DNA of 64,000 bases from Tachypleus tridentatus (lineage: Eukaryota; Arthropoda; Merostomata; Xiphosura; Limulidae), in the NCBI RefSeq assembly GCF_004210375.1, contig NC_134830.1:10974001-11038000 (forward strand). Direction: 5' to 3'. Below the pieces are notes generated by a model that did not search any database, was not told the origin of the DNA, and saw only the letters and a list, made by a program, of their open reading frames with translations. Below are positions 38,101 through 51,442 of the stretch, one piece after another. Numbering within the stretch: position 1 is the first letter of the stretch; every line of letters begins with the position of its first letter. A program made the translations under genes and the position numbers.

Positions 38101-41100
38101 TGGAATTCCTTGTGTTATCGAGATGGTTGTTTTGTTACTTTATGTATGGAATTCCTTGTGTTATCGAGATGGTTGTTTTGTTACTTTATGTATGGAATTC
38201 CTTGTGTTATCAGGATGGTTGTTTTGTTACTTTATGTATGGAATTCCTTGTGTTATCGAGATGGTTGTTTTGTTACTTTATGTATGGAATTCCTTGTGTT
38301 ATCAGGATGGTTGTTTTGTTACTTTATGTATGGAATTCCTTGTGTTATCAGAGATGGTTGAGATGGTTGTTATCAGGATGGTTGTTTTTTGTTACTTTAT
38401 GTATGGAATTCCTTGTGTTATCAGGATGGTTGTTTTGTTACTTTATGTATGGAATTCCTTGTGTTATCGAGATGGTTGTTTTGTTACTTTATGTATGGAA
38501 TTCCTTGTGTTATCGAGATGGTTGTTTTGTTACTTTATGTATGGAATTCCTTGTGTTATCGAGATGGTTGTTTTGTTACTTTATGTATGGAATTCCTTGT
38601 GTTATCAGGATGGTTGTTTTGTTACTTTATGTATGGAATTCCTTGTGTTATCAGGATGGTTGTTTTGTTACTTTATGTATGGAATTCCTTGTGTTATCAG
38701 ATGGTTGTTTTGTTACTTTATGTATGGAATTCCTTGTGTTATCAGGATGGTTGTTTTGTTACTTTATGTATGGAATTCCTTGTGTTATCGAGATGGTTGT
38801 TTTGTTACTTTATGTATGGAATTCCTTGTGTTATGATGGTTGTTTTGTTACTTTATGTATGGAATTCCTTGTGTTATCAGAGATGGTTGTTTTGTTACTT
38901 TATGTATGGAATTCCTTGTGTTATCGAGATGGTTGTTTTGTTACTTTATGTATGGAATTCCTTGTGTTATCGAGATGGTTGTTTTGTTACTTTATGTATG
39001 GAATTCCTTGTGTTATCAGGATGGTTGTTTTGTTACTTTATGTATGGAATTCCTTGTGTTATCAGGATGGTTGTTTTGTTACTTTATGTATGGAATTCCT
39101 TGTGTTATCGAGATGGTTGTTTTGTTACTTTATGTATGGAATTCCTTGTGTTATCAGGATGGTTGTTTTGTTACTTTATGTATGGAATTCCTTGTGTTAT
39201 CGAGATGGTTGTTTTGTTACTTTATGTATGGAATTCCTTGTGTTATCGAGATGGATGTTTTGTTGTCTTTGTTACAGAGATGGTTTTATGTATGGAATTC
39301 CTTGTGTTTATCGAGATGGTTGTTTTTTACTTTATGTATGGAATTCCTTGTGTTATCAGGATGGTTGTTTTGTTACTTTATGTATGGAATTCCTTGTGTT
39401 ATCTTGTGATGGTTGTTTTGTTACTTTATGTATGGAATTCCTTGTGTTATCAGGATGGTTGTTTTGTTACTTTATGTATGGAATTCCTTGTGTTATCAGG
39501 ATGGTTGTTTTGTTACTTTATGTATGGAATTCCTTGTGGTTATTTTGAGATGGTTGTTTTGTTACTTTATGTATGGAATTCCTTGTGTTATCAGGATGGT
39601 TGTTTTGTTACTTTATGTATGGAATTCCTTGTGTTATCAGGATGGTTGTTTTGTTACTTTATGTATGGAATTCCTTGTGTTATGGATGGTTGTTTTGTTA
39701 CTTTATCCTTGTGTTATCAGGATGGTTGTTTTGTTACTTTATGTATGGAATTCCTTGTGTTATCGAGATGGTTGTTTTGTTACTTTATGTATGGAATTCC
39801 TTGTGTTATCGAGATGGTTGTTTTGTTACTTTATGTATGGAATTCCTTGTGTTATCGAGATGGTTGTTTTGTTACTTTATGTATATGGTTGTTTTGTTAC
39901 TTTATGTATGGAATTCCTTGTGTTATCGAGATGGTTGTTTTGTTACTTTATGTATGGAATTCCTTGTGTTATCAGGATGGTTGTTTTGTTACTTTATGTT
40001 ACTTTATGTATGGAATTCCTTGTGTTATCTTGTGTTAGATGGTTGTTTTGTTACTTTATGTATGGAATTCCTTTTTTTATCGAAATGGTTCTTTTGTTAC
40101 TTTATCTATGGAATTCCTTGTGTTTATCGAGATGGTTGTTTTGTTACTTTATGTATGGAATTCCTTTTGTTATCGAGATGGTTGTTTTGTTACTTTATGT
40201 ATGGAATTCCTTGTGTTATCAGATGGATGGTTGTTTTGTTACTTTATGTATGGAATTCCTTGTGTTATCGAGATGGTTGTTTTGTTACTTTATGTATGGA
40301 ATTCCTTGTGTTATCAGGATGGTTGTTTTGTTACTTTATGTATGGAATTCCTTGTGTTTATCGAGTTCTTTGTTTTGTTACTTTATGTATGGAATTCCTT
40401 GTGTTATCAGGATGGTTGTTTTGTTACTTTATGTATGGAATTCCTTGTGTTATCAGGATGGTTGTTTTGTTACTTTATGTATGGAATTCCTTGTGTTATC
40501 AGATGGTTGTTTTGTTACTTTTGTTACTTTATGTTGTTTTGTTACTTTATGTATGGAATTCCTTGTGTTATCGAGATGGTTGTTTTGTTACTTTATGTAT
40601 GGAATTCCTTGTGTTATCGAGATGGTTGTTTTGTTACTTTATGTATGGAATTCCTTGTGTTATCGAGGATGGTTGTTTTGTTACTTTATGTATGGAATTC
40701 CTTGTGTTATCGGATGGTTGTTTTGTTCTTTATGTATGGAATTCCTTGTGTTATCGGATGGTTGTTTTGTTACTTTATGTATGGAATTCCTTGTGTTATC
40801 AGGATGGTTGTTTTGTTACTTTATGTATGGAATTCCTTGTGTTATCGAGATGGTTGTTTTGTTACTTTATGTATGGAATTCCTTGTGTTATCGAGATGGT
40901 TGTTTTGTTACTTTATGTATGGAATTCCTTGTGTTTATCGAGATGGTTGTTTTGTTACTTTATGTATGGAATTCCTTGTGTTATCAGGATGGTTGTTTTG
41001 TTACTTTATGTATGGAATTCCTTGTGTTATCGAGATGGTTGTTTTGTTACTTTATGTATGGAATTCCTTGTGTTATCAGGATGGTTGTTTTGTTACTTTA

Positions 41101-44100
41101 TGTATGGAATTCCTTGTGTTATCAGGATGGTTGTTTTGTTACTTTATGTATGGAATTCCTTGTGTTATCAGGATGGTTGTTTTGTTACTTTATGTATGGA
41201 ATTCCTTGTGTTATCGAGATGGTTGTTTTGTTACTTTATGTATGGAATTCCTTGTGTTATCAGGATGGTTGTTTTGTTACTTTATGTATGGAATTCCTTG
41301 TGTTATCGAGATGGTTGTTTTGTTACTTTATGTATGGAATTCCTTGTGTTATCGAGGATGGTTGTTTTGTTACTTTATGTATGGAATTCCTTGTGTTATC
41401 GAGATGGTTGTTTTGTTACTTTATGTATGGAATTCCTTGTGTTATCCTTGTGTTATCGAGATGGTTGTTTTGTTACTTTATGTATGGAATTCCTTGTGTT
41501 ATCAGGATGGTTGTTTTGTTACTTTATGTATGGAATTCCTTGTGTTATCGAGATGGTTGTTTTGTTACTTTATGTATGGAATTCCTTGTGTTATCGAGAT
41601 GGTTGTTTTGTTACTTTATGTATGGAGATGGTTGGTTGTTTTGTTTCCTTGTGGAATTCCTTGTGTTATCGAGATGGTTGTTTTGTTACTTTATGTATGG
41701 AATTCCTTGTGTTATCGGATGGTTGTTTTGTTACTTTATGTATGGAATTCCTTGTGTTATCAGAGATGGTTGTTTTGTTACTTTATGTATGGAATTCCTT
41801 GTGTTTATCAGGATGGTTGTTTTGTTACTTTATGTATGGAATTCCTTGTGTTATCAGAGATGGTTGTTTTGTTACTTTATGTATGGAATTCCTTGTGTTA
41901 TCAGGATGGTTGTTTTGTTACTTTATGTATGGAATTCCTTGTGTTATCAGGATGGTTGTTTTGTTACTTTATGTATGGAATTCCTTGTGTTATCGAGGAT
42001 GGTTGTTTTGTTACTTTATGTATGGAATTCCTTGTGTTAATTCCTTGTGTTATCGAGATGGTTGTTTTGTTACTTTATGTATGGAATTCCTTGTGTTATC
42101 GAGATGGTTGTTTTGTTACTTTATGTATGGAATTCCTTGTGTTATCAGATGGTTGTTTTGTTACTTTATGTATGGAATTCCTTGTGTTATCGAGATGGTT
42201 GTTTTGTTACTTTATGTATGGAATTCCTTGTGTTATCGGATGGTTGTTTTGTTACTTTATGTATGGAATTCCTTGTGTTATCGAGATGGTTGTCTTGTTA
42301 CTTTATGTAAATTCCTTGTGTTTATCGAGATGGTTTTTGTTACTTTATGTATGGAATTCCTTGTGTTTATCTTTATGTATGGAATTCCTTGTGTTTATGG
42401 ATGGTTGTTTTGTTACTTTATGTATGGAATTCCTTGTGTTATCAGGATGGTTGTTTTGTTACTTTATGTATGGAATTCCTTGTGTTATCAGGATGGTTGT
42501 TTTGTTACTTTATGTATGGAATTCCTTGTGTTATCGATGATGGTTGTTTTGTTACTTTATGTATGGAATTCCTTGTGTTATCAGGATGGTTGTTTTGTTA
42601 CTTTATGTATGGAATTCCTTGTGTTATCGAGATGGTTGTTTTGTTACTTTATGTATGGAATTCCTTGTGTTATCAGGATGGTTGTTTTGTTACTTTATGT
42701 ATGGAATTCCTTGTGTTATCAGGATGGTTGTTTTGTTACTTTATGTATGGAATTCCTTGTGTTATCATGGATGGTTGTTTTTGTTACTTTATGTATGGAA
42801 TTCCTTGTGTTATCAGGATGGTTGTTTTGTTACTTTATGTATGGAATTCCTTGTGTTATCGAGATGGTTGTTTTGTTACTTTATGTATGGAATTCCTTGT
42901 GTTATCAGGATGGTTGTTTTGTTACTTTATGTATGGAATTCCTTGTGTTATCAGGATGGTTGTTTTGTTACTTTATGTATGGAATTCCTTGTGTTATCAG
43001 GATGGTTGTTACTTTTGTTACTTGTGTTATCAGGATGGTTGTTTTGTTTATGTATGGAATTCCTTGTGTTATCGAGATGGTTGTTTTGTTACTTTATGTA
43101 TGGAATTCCTTGTGTTATCAGGATGGTTGTTTTGTTACTTTATGTATGGAATTCCTTGTGTTATCAGGATGGTTGTTTTGTTACTTTATGTATGGAATTC
43201 CTTGTGTTTATCAGGATGGTTGTTTTGTTACTTTATGTATGGAATTCCTTGTGTTATCAGGATGGTTGTTTTGTTACTTTATGTATGGAATTCCTTGTGT
43301 TATCGAGATGGTTGTTTTGTTACTTTATGTATGGAATTCCTTGTGTTATCAGGATGGTTGTTTTGTTACTTTATGTATGGAATTCCTTGTGTTATCGATG
43401 GATGGTTGTTTTTGTTACTTTATGTATGGAATTCCTTGTGTTATCGAGATGGTTGTTTTGTTACTTTATGTATGGAATTCCTTGTGTTTATCATTCCTTG
43501 TGATGGTTGTTTTGTTACTTTATGTATGGAATTCCTTGTGTTATCAGGATGGTTGTTTTGTTACTTTATGTATGGAATTCCTTGTGTTATCGAGATGGTT
43601 GTTTTGTTACTTTATGTATGGAATTCCTTGTGTTATCAGGATGGTTGTTTTGTTACTTTATGATATGGAATTCCTTGTGTTATCGAGATGGTTGTTTTGT
43701 TACTTTATGTATGGAATTCCTTGTGTTATCAGGATGGTTGTTTTGTTACTTTATGTATGGAATTCCTTGTGTTATCGAGATGGTTGTTTTGTTACTTTAT
43801 GTATGGAATTCCTTGTGTTTATCTTTATGGATCCTTGTGTTATCAGGATGGTTTTTGTTACTTTATGTATGGAATTCCTTGTGTTATCAGGATGGTTGTT
43901 TTGTTACTTTATGTATGGAATTCCTTGTGTTATCAGGATGGTTGTTTTGTTACTTTATGTATGGAATTCCTTGTGTTATCAGGATGGTTGTTTTGTTACT
44001 TTATGTATGGAATTCCTTGTGTTTATCTTTATGTATGGAGGATGGATGGTTGTTTTGTTACTTTATGTATGGAATTCCTTGTGTTATCGAGATGGTTGTT

Positions 44101-45914
44101 TTGTTACTTTATGTATGGAATTCCTTGTGTTATCAGGATGGTTGTTTTGTTACTTTATGTATGGAATTCCTTGTGTTTATCTTTATGTATGGAATTCCTT
44201 GTGTTAGATGGTTGTTTTGTTACTTTATGTATGGAATTCCTTGTGTTATCAGGATGGTTGTTTTGTTACTTTATGTATGGAATTCCTTGTGTTATCGAGA
44301 TGGTTGTTTTGTTACTTTATGTATGGAATTCCTTGTGTTATCGAGATGGTTGTTTTGTTACTTTATGTATGGAATTCCTTGTGTTATCGAGATGGTTGTT
44401 TTGTTACTTTATGTATGGAATTCCTTGTGTTATCGAGATGGTTGTTTTGTTACTTTATGTATGGAATTCCTTGTGTTATCAGGATGGTTGTTTTGTTACT
44501 TTATGTATGGAATTCCTTGTGTTATCGAGATGGTTGTTTTGTTACTTTATGTATGGAATTCCTTGTGTTATCAGGATGGTTGTTTTGTTACTTTATGTAT
44601 GGAATTCCTTGTGTTATCGAGATGGTTGTTTTGTTACTTTATGTATGGAATTCCTTGTGTTATCAGGATGGTTGTTTTGTTACTTTATGTATGGAATTCC
44701 TTGTGTTATCGAGATGGTTGTTTTGTTACTTTATGTATGGAATTCCTTGTGTTATCAGGATGGTTGTTTTGTTACTTTATGTATGGAATTCCTTGTGTTA
44801 TCAGGATGGTTGTTTTGTTACTTTATGTATGGAATTCCTTGTGTTATCAGGATGGTTGTTTTGTTACTTTATGTATGGAATTCCTTGTGTTATCGAGATG
44901 GTTGTTTTGTTACTTTATGTATGGAATTCCTTGTGTTATCAGGATGGTTGTTTTGTTACTTTATGTATGGAATTCCTTGTGTTATCAGGATGGTTGTTTT
45001 GTTACTTTTGTATGGAATTCCTTGTGTTATGGATGGTTGTTTTGTTACTTTATGTATGGAATTCCTTGTGTTATCGAGATGGTTGTTTTGTTACTTTATG
45101 TATGGAATTCCTTGTGTTATCAGGATGGTTGTTTTGTTACTTTATGTATGGAATTCCTTGTGTTATCGAGATGGTTGTTTTGTTACTTTATGTATGGAAT
45201 TCCTTGTGTTATCAGGATGGTTGTTTTGTTACTTTATGTATGGAATTCCTTGTGTTATCAGGATGGTTGTTTTGTTACTTTATGTATGGAATTCCTTGTG
45301 TTATCGAGATGGTTGTTTTGTTACTTTATGTATGGAATTCCTTGTGTTATCAGGATGGTTGTTTTGTTACTTTATGTATGGAATTCCTTGTGTTATCGAG
45401 ATGGTTGTTTTGTTACTTTATGTATGGAATTCCTTGTGTTTCGAGATGGTTTGTGTTTGGAATCTTGTGTTTATGGTTGTTTTGTTACTTTATGTATGGA
45501 ATTCCTTGTGTTATCAGGAGATGGTTGTTTTGTTACTTTATGTATGGAATTCCTTGTGTTATCGAGATGGTTGTTTTGTTACTTTATGTATGGAATTCCT
45601 TGTGTTTATCGAGATGGTTGTTTGTTACTTTTGTTACTTGTGTTTATAGGATGGTTGTTTTGTTTGTATGGAATTCCTTGTGTTATCAGGATGGTTGTTT
45701 TGTTACTTTATGTATGGAATTCCTTGTGTTATCAGGATGGTTGTTTTGTTACTTTATGTATGGAATTCCTTGTGTTATCGAGATGGTTGTTTTGTTACTT
45801 TATGTATGGAATTCCTTGTGTTATCAGGATGGTTGTTTTGTTACTTTATGTATGGAATTCCTTGTGTTATCAGGATGGTTGTTTTGTTACTTTATGTATG
45901 GAATTCCTTGTGTT
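32108..45914 (+). repeat. 46-bp EcoRI-site satellite, about 300 copies
   Basis: The unit runs TGTATGGAATTCCTTGTGTT, then ATCAGGATGG or ATCGAGATGG, then TTGTTTTGTTACTTTA. Nearly every copy has the EcoRI site GAATTC inside the palindrome GGAATTCC. The + strand has no stop codon in any frame, and since 46 is one more than a multiple of three, each frame cycles through the same 46-residue peptide every three copies. This explains very long open frames in all three + frames; they are not genes. Local truncated or fused units (for example 34500-34530, 35020-35080, 39240-39300, 45420-45480) mark unequal exchange or slippage. Confidence 0.97.
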
Positions 45915-46692
45915 TCAGTTATCCGGTGTAGCTGTGGAGTTAAGTTTGTTCTTGTCGCTCACTCAGTTCTCCGGTGTAGCTGTTGAGTTAAGTTTGTTCT
46001 TGTCGCTCACTCAGTTCTCCGGTGTAGCTGTGGAGTTAAGTTTGTTCTTGTCGCTCACTCAGTTCTCCGGTGTAGCTGTGGAGTTAAGTTTGTTCTTGTC
46101 GCTCACTCAGTTCTCCGGTGTAGCTGTGGAGTTAAGTTTGTTCTTGTCGCTCACTCAGTTCTCCGGTGCAGCTGTGGAGTTAAGTTTGTTCTTGTCGCTC
46201 ACTCAGTTATCCGGTGTAACTGTGGAGTTAAGTTTCTTCTTGTCGCTCACTCACGTCTCCGGTGTAGCTGTGGAGTTAAGTTTGTTCTTGTCGCTCACTC
46301 AGTTCTCCGGTGTAGCTGTGGAGTTAAGTTTGTTCTTGTCGCTCACTCAGTTCTCCGGTGCAGCTGTGGAGTTAAGTTTGTTCTTGTCGCTCACTCAGTT
46401 CTCCGGTGTAGCTGTGGAGTTAAGTTTGTTCTTGTCGCTCACTCACGTCTCCGGTGTAGCTGTGAAGTTAAGTTTGTTTTTGTCGCTCACTTAGTTCTCC
46501 GGTGTAGCTGTGTAGTTAAATTTGTTCTGGTTGTTCACTCAGTTCTCTGGTGTAGCTGTGGAGTTAAGTTTGTTCTTGTCGCTCACTCAGTTCTCCGGTG
46601 TAGCTGTGAAATTCAGTTTGTTCTTGTTGTTCACTCAGTTCTCCGGTGTAGCTGTGGAGTTAAGTTTGTTCTTATTGTTCATTCAGTTCTCC
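45915..46692 (+). repeat. 48-bp minisatellite, about 16 copies
   Basis: The unit contains TTCTCCGGTGTAGCTGTGG, AGTTAAGTTTGTTCTTGTCG and CTCACTCAG. The array joins the 46-bp satellite directly and grows more divergent to the right. The 48-bp period keeps one frame open over about twelve copies (peptide FSGVAVELSLFLSLTQ) until a stop near 46492. With no start, splice or codon evidence I do not call a gene. Confidence 0.93.
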
Positions 46693-46789
46693 CTTCGTTG
46701 CTAATAACACCCACTGCAACGTTCGTTACAAGTTGAATTAAAATGTATGTTTAAACATGAATGTCCATTATAATATTTGTTGTTCATTC
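46693..46789. other. Short spacer between arrays
   Basis: About 100 bp of non-tandem AT-rich sequence. I see no feature in it. Confidence 0.6.
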
Positions 46790-47725
46790 ACAGACCAAAT
46801 ATCTATACTCAAGATGTCAACATAACTACAAGTCTTAGTTGTGATATCTATACTCAAGATGTCAACATAACTACAAGTCTTAGTTGTGATATCTATACTC
46901 AAGATGTCAACATAATTGCAAGTCTTAGTTGTGATATCTATACTCAAGATGTCAACATGACTACAAGTCTTAGTTGTGATATCTATACTCAAGATGTCAA
47001 CATAACTACAAGTCTTAGTTGTGATATCTATACTCAAGATGTCAACATAACGACAAGTCTTGGTTGTGATATCTATACTCAAGATGTCAACATAACTACA
47101 AGTCTTAGTTGTGATATCTATACTCAAGATGTCAACATAACTGCAAAGTCTTGGTTGTGATATCTATACTCAAGATGTCAACATTACTACAAGTCTTGGT
47201 TGTGATATCTATACTCAAGATGTCAACATAACTACAAGTCTTGGTTGTGATATCTATACTCAAGATGTCAACATAACTACAAGTCTTAGTTGTGATATCT
47301 ATACTCAAGATGTCAACATAACTACAAGTCTTGGTTTGTGATATCTATACTCAAGATGTCAACATAACTACAAGTCTTAGTTGTGATATCTATACTCAAG
47401 ATGTCAACATAACTACAAGTCTTGGTTGTGATATCTATACTCAAGATGTCAACATAACTACAAGTCTTAGTTGTGATATCTATACTCAAGATGTCAACAT
47501 AACTACAAGTCTTGGTTGTGATATCTATACTCAAGATGTCAACATAACTACAAGTCTTAGTTGTGATATCTATACTCAAGATGTCAACATAACTACAAGT
47601 CTTGGTTGTGATATCTATACTCAAGATGTCAACATAACTACAAGTCTTAGTTGTGATATCTATACTCAAGATGTTAACATAACTACAAGTCTTGGTTGTG
47701 ATATCTTTTCTCAAGATGTCCCCTA
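46790..47725 (+). repeat. 45-bp minisatellite, about 20 copies
   Basis: The unit is ATCTATACTCAAGATGTCAA, CATAACTACAAGTCTTAGTT and GTGAT. The TTAGTT and TTGGTT variants often alternate in the right half, hinting at a 90-bp dimer. The 15-codon length leaves frames open on both strands, broken by one-base changes near 47143 and 47335. No coding evidence beyond periodicity. Confidence 0.94.
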
Positions 47726-47925
47726 GGATGTATAATCAAACTTAAACATGCCGAGTGTGTCAGAAAGGTGGGCCAATATTCAACAGTGTAGTTTTAAATT
47801 ATCCTGGTATTTAAAAATAACTTATGGTATATGTCTTGGATAGATTGTTTAGGTTTAACGATGAACATTAGTTAACTGGACATCAAGTTCCTGTTGAAGA
47901 AACATAAATGTAAAGATTTGAAAGC
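47726..47925. other. Spacer, no recognised feature
   Basis: About 200 bp of unique-looking AT-rich sequence between the 45-bp and 47-bp arrays. Confidence 0.6.
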
Positions 47926-49700
47926 ATAATATGGATTGAAACATCAAAAAATAACATAATACTTTTAACATTATAATATGTATCTAAACATCAAAAGATA
48001 ACCTAATAGTTTTAACATTATAATATGGATTTAAACATCAGAAGATAACCTAATACTTTTAACATTATGATATGTATTGAAACATCAAAAGATAACATAA
48101 TACTTTTAACATTATAATATGTATCTAAATGTCAAAAGATAACTTAATACTTTTAACATTATAATATGGAGTTAAACGTCAAAAGATAACCTAATACTTT
48201 TAACATTATAATATGGATTTAAACATCAAAAGATAACCTAATACTTTTAACATTATAATATGTATTTAAACGTCAAAAGATAACCTAATACTTTTAACAT
48301 TATAATATGGATTTAAACATCAAAAAATAACATAATACTTTTAACATTATAATATGGATTTAAACATCAAAATATAACATAATACTTTTAACATTATAAT
48401 ATGTATTTAAACGTCAAAAGATAACCTAATACTTTTAACATTATAATATGGATTTAAACATCAAAAGATAACCTAATACTTTTAACATTATAATATGTAT
48501 TTAAACATCAAAAGATAACCTAATACTTTTAACATTATAATATGGATTTAAACATCAAAAGATAACATAATACTTTTAACATTATAATATGTATTTAAAC
48601 GTCAAAATATAACATAATACTTTTAACATTATAATATGGATTTAAACATCAAAAGATAACATAATACTTTTAACATTATAATATGTATCTAAACGTCAAA
48701 ATATAACCTAATACTTTTAACATTATAATATGTATCTAAACGTCAAAAGATAACATAATACTTTTAACATTATAATATGGATTTAAACATCAAAAGATAA
48801 CATAATACTTTTAAGATTATAATATGGATTTAAACATCAAAAGATAACCTAATACTTTTAACATTATAATATGTATTTAAACGTCAAAAGATAACCTAAT
48901 ACTTTTAACATTATAATATGGATTTAAACATCAAAAGATAACCTAATACTTTTAACATTATAATATGGATTTAAACATCAAAAGATAACATAATACTTTT
49001 AAGATTATAATATGGTATTTAAACGTCAAAATATAACATAATACTTTTAACATTATAATATTTAAACATCAAAAGATAACCTAATACTTTTAACATTATA
49101 ATATGGATTTAAACATCAAAAGATAACCTAATACTTTTAACATTATAATATGTATTTAAACATCAAAAGATAACCTAATACTTTTAACATTATAATATGG
49201 ATTTAAACATCAAAAGATAACATAATACTTTTAACATTATAATATGTATTTAAACGTCAAAAGATAACATAATACTTTTAACATTATAATATGGATTTAA
49301 ACATCAAAAGATAACATAATACTTTTAACATTATAATATGTATATAAACGTCAAAAGATAACCTAATACTTTTAACATTATAGTATGGATTTAAACATCA
49401 AAAGATAACATAATACTTTTAACATTATAATATGTATTTAAACGTCAAAAGATAACATAATACTTTTAACATTATAATATGGATTTAAACATCAAAAGAT
49501 AACATAATACTTTTAAGATTATAATATGGATTTAAACATCAAAAGATAACCTAATACTTTTAACATTATAATATGTATCTAAACGTCAAAAGATAACTTA
49601 ATACTTTTAACATTATAATATGGATTTAAACATCAAAAGATAACCTGATACTTTTAACATTATGATATGGATTTAAACGTTAAAAGATAACCTAATACTT
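47926..49700 (+). repeat. 47-bp AT-rich minisatellite, about 38 copies
   Basis: The unit is ATGGATTTAAACATCAAAAG, ATAACCTAATACTTTTAACA and TTATAAT. Two main variants are interspersed: ATGGATTTAAACATC and ATGTATTTAAACGTC, with a further CCTAAT/CATAAT difference. Near 49060 one copy is shortened. Confidence 0.94.
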
Positions 49701-50598
49701 GATATTTGGTAACATGTTAAATTACAGAAATTGGTCTCAAACTTGACATGTTAAAAGAGTTTTAAGCTTTGAAATATTGTGTAAACGATGAGGATTTGTG
49801 ATATGGCGTTAATAATTATTTTAAATAAAACAATATTTCATTGTAAGAAATCAGTAAATCAAGTATTGTATGGATCAACGTCTCGACTCAAAAAACGATA
49901 AAAGATGGATCGTACTTAAGCACTCAAAATCTCATGTTAGTATCTTAGCAACCAGCTGAAAAAGCAGTTTAAAGTTTTCACGTGGAAAGTAAGTTTCGTC
50001 ATGGAGTATTACATAATTCTGCGTGATTGTATAACGTGAGTTGATCTATAAGGGTTCACACGAACAACATACTGATGCAGCGATTCGGCCACTCTTTAGG
50101 TATTTAATATACATACCGTATACCTGCAAAAGTCAGCTCTCTTTGTTTAATACACGCAACGTGAAGTTGAATCTAAGTAACTTTATTAATACTTACAACT
50201 ACAGTAAGAAATGTTAAGTCGTTGTGTCTATTGTTCATGGGTTTTGATCAAAATATTAACTCTTTCGCTGGCGCATGCAGTTAAAGTGATCTTATAAGGT
50301 AAAGTAATTTTATTTTCAAAAATAAGTTAATTTTCTTCAAATGAATTCAATATTTCTGTTTTTGACATTTGAACTGTTTGCTTTAAACAAACACAACAAA
50401 ATAAAGCCTGGTTTAACAAGGACCGTTTATATACATAATTTACATACACGGTCATGTCAAAATGTATCGTATGATTAACTTGTTAATAGAGTACATTAAA
50501 ACAATTTCCAACATGTAAGTCGTGACAGTCGCAGCGAATATAAACTATATTCATACTGGGGATCTGAAATTTTCAACATAGAAATATTTCTTGCATTG

Positions 50599-50662
50599 TT
50601 GCTCAATGGCCAGTTGTAAGTCTGGAGGCTTATAAAGCTACAAACCAGGATTTGAAACAAAA
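50599..50662 (+). mobile_element. Degenerate tRNA-like SINE head
   Basis: The stretch GCTCAATGGCCAGTTGTAAG, TCTGGAGGCTTATAAAGC and CCAGGATTTGAAAC has the layout of a tRNA D-arm, anticodon arm and B-box region. It is diverged and lacks a clear body. Confidence 0.5.
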
Positions 50663-51146
50663 ATTAAATTACTTGTAATTAGTGACATTGGAAGACAAAG
50701 AAATATGGTCCAATTTGAACAAGTTTCACCCTGAAAAATACCCGCATTACGTCATACACAAAGCATGATCAATAAAGTGTAACGTTTTGCAACGGGTCAG
50801 TGACAAAAGCTATCCATGTTTCCCAAGCAACAGTATTAAACATCATAAAGAAGGAACGCCACCAAGAAAAGAAACAAAAGTCACGTGCATACAATTTATG
50901 TTCACGACATAACAGCTGAGCTTGTGTACCTCAAGCAGCTATGGAATGAAAGAAAGTACTAATGCTATTTAATACGAAGTTATACCAGTCAAGCTGTCGA
51001 ACGTAGCTGCTATGAATTTCTGTGTGATTGAAATACACAGGTACTTTAAAACGGTAACCCTTGTACACTATATAATTAACAGCCTTACAATGGGGACTTT
51101 TTAAATGCATACTATGTTGTAGAGCTGATTTCAAGATACAGGTGCG

Positions 51147-51260
51147 TGTTTTGCTTATAGCAAAGCCACATCAGGCTATCTGTTATGTACAACGAGGGGA
51201 ATCGAAACCCTGATTTTAGTGATGTAAATCTGAAGACTTACAGCTGTCCCAGGGGGTGAC
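51147..51260 (-). mobile_element. tRNA-derived SINE fragment, minus strand
   Basis: Read on the minus strand it has a tRNA-like head with anticodon-loop-like TTTACAT and a B box close to GGGTTTCGATTCCCC, followed by GATAGCCTGATGTGGCTTTG. On the plus strand the signature is GCAAAGCCACATCAGGCTAT. This looks like a second SINE family, distinct from the one in the U5 units. Confidence 0.65.
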
Positions 51261-51442
51261 TGTCAAGATACACGATCGTCAGACGGAACACGACCGGACG
51301 TAGCGACAAATATTGTAACGACGTGGTATGGCTACAGAATTGTTTCAGTATGACGTAATTAAGCTGTGAACACTTGTTCCTACATATTGTATCTATTTCT
51401 CGAAATATAAAAGTGAAGCAAAAGACTTATAACCCTTATGGT

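Noticed and set aside
31578-46494. Very long open frames (up to 1544 codons) on the + strand in all three frames
   Set aside because: They are created by a stop-free 46-bp unit whose length is 3n+1; some even run through the N gap. There is no domain, start context or codon-position bias.
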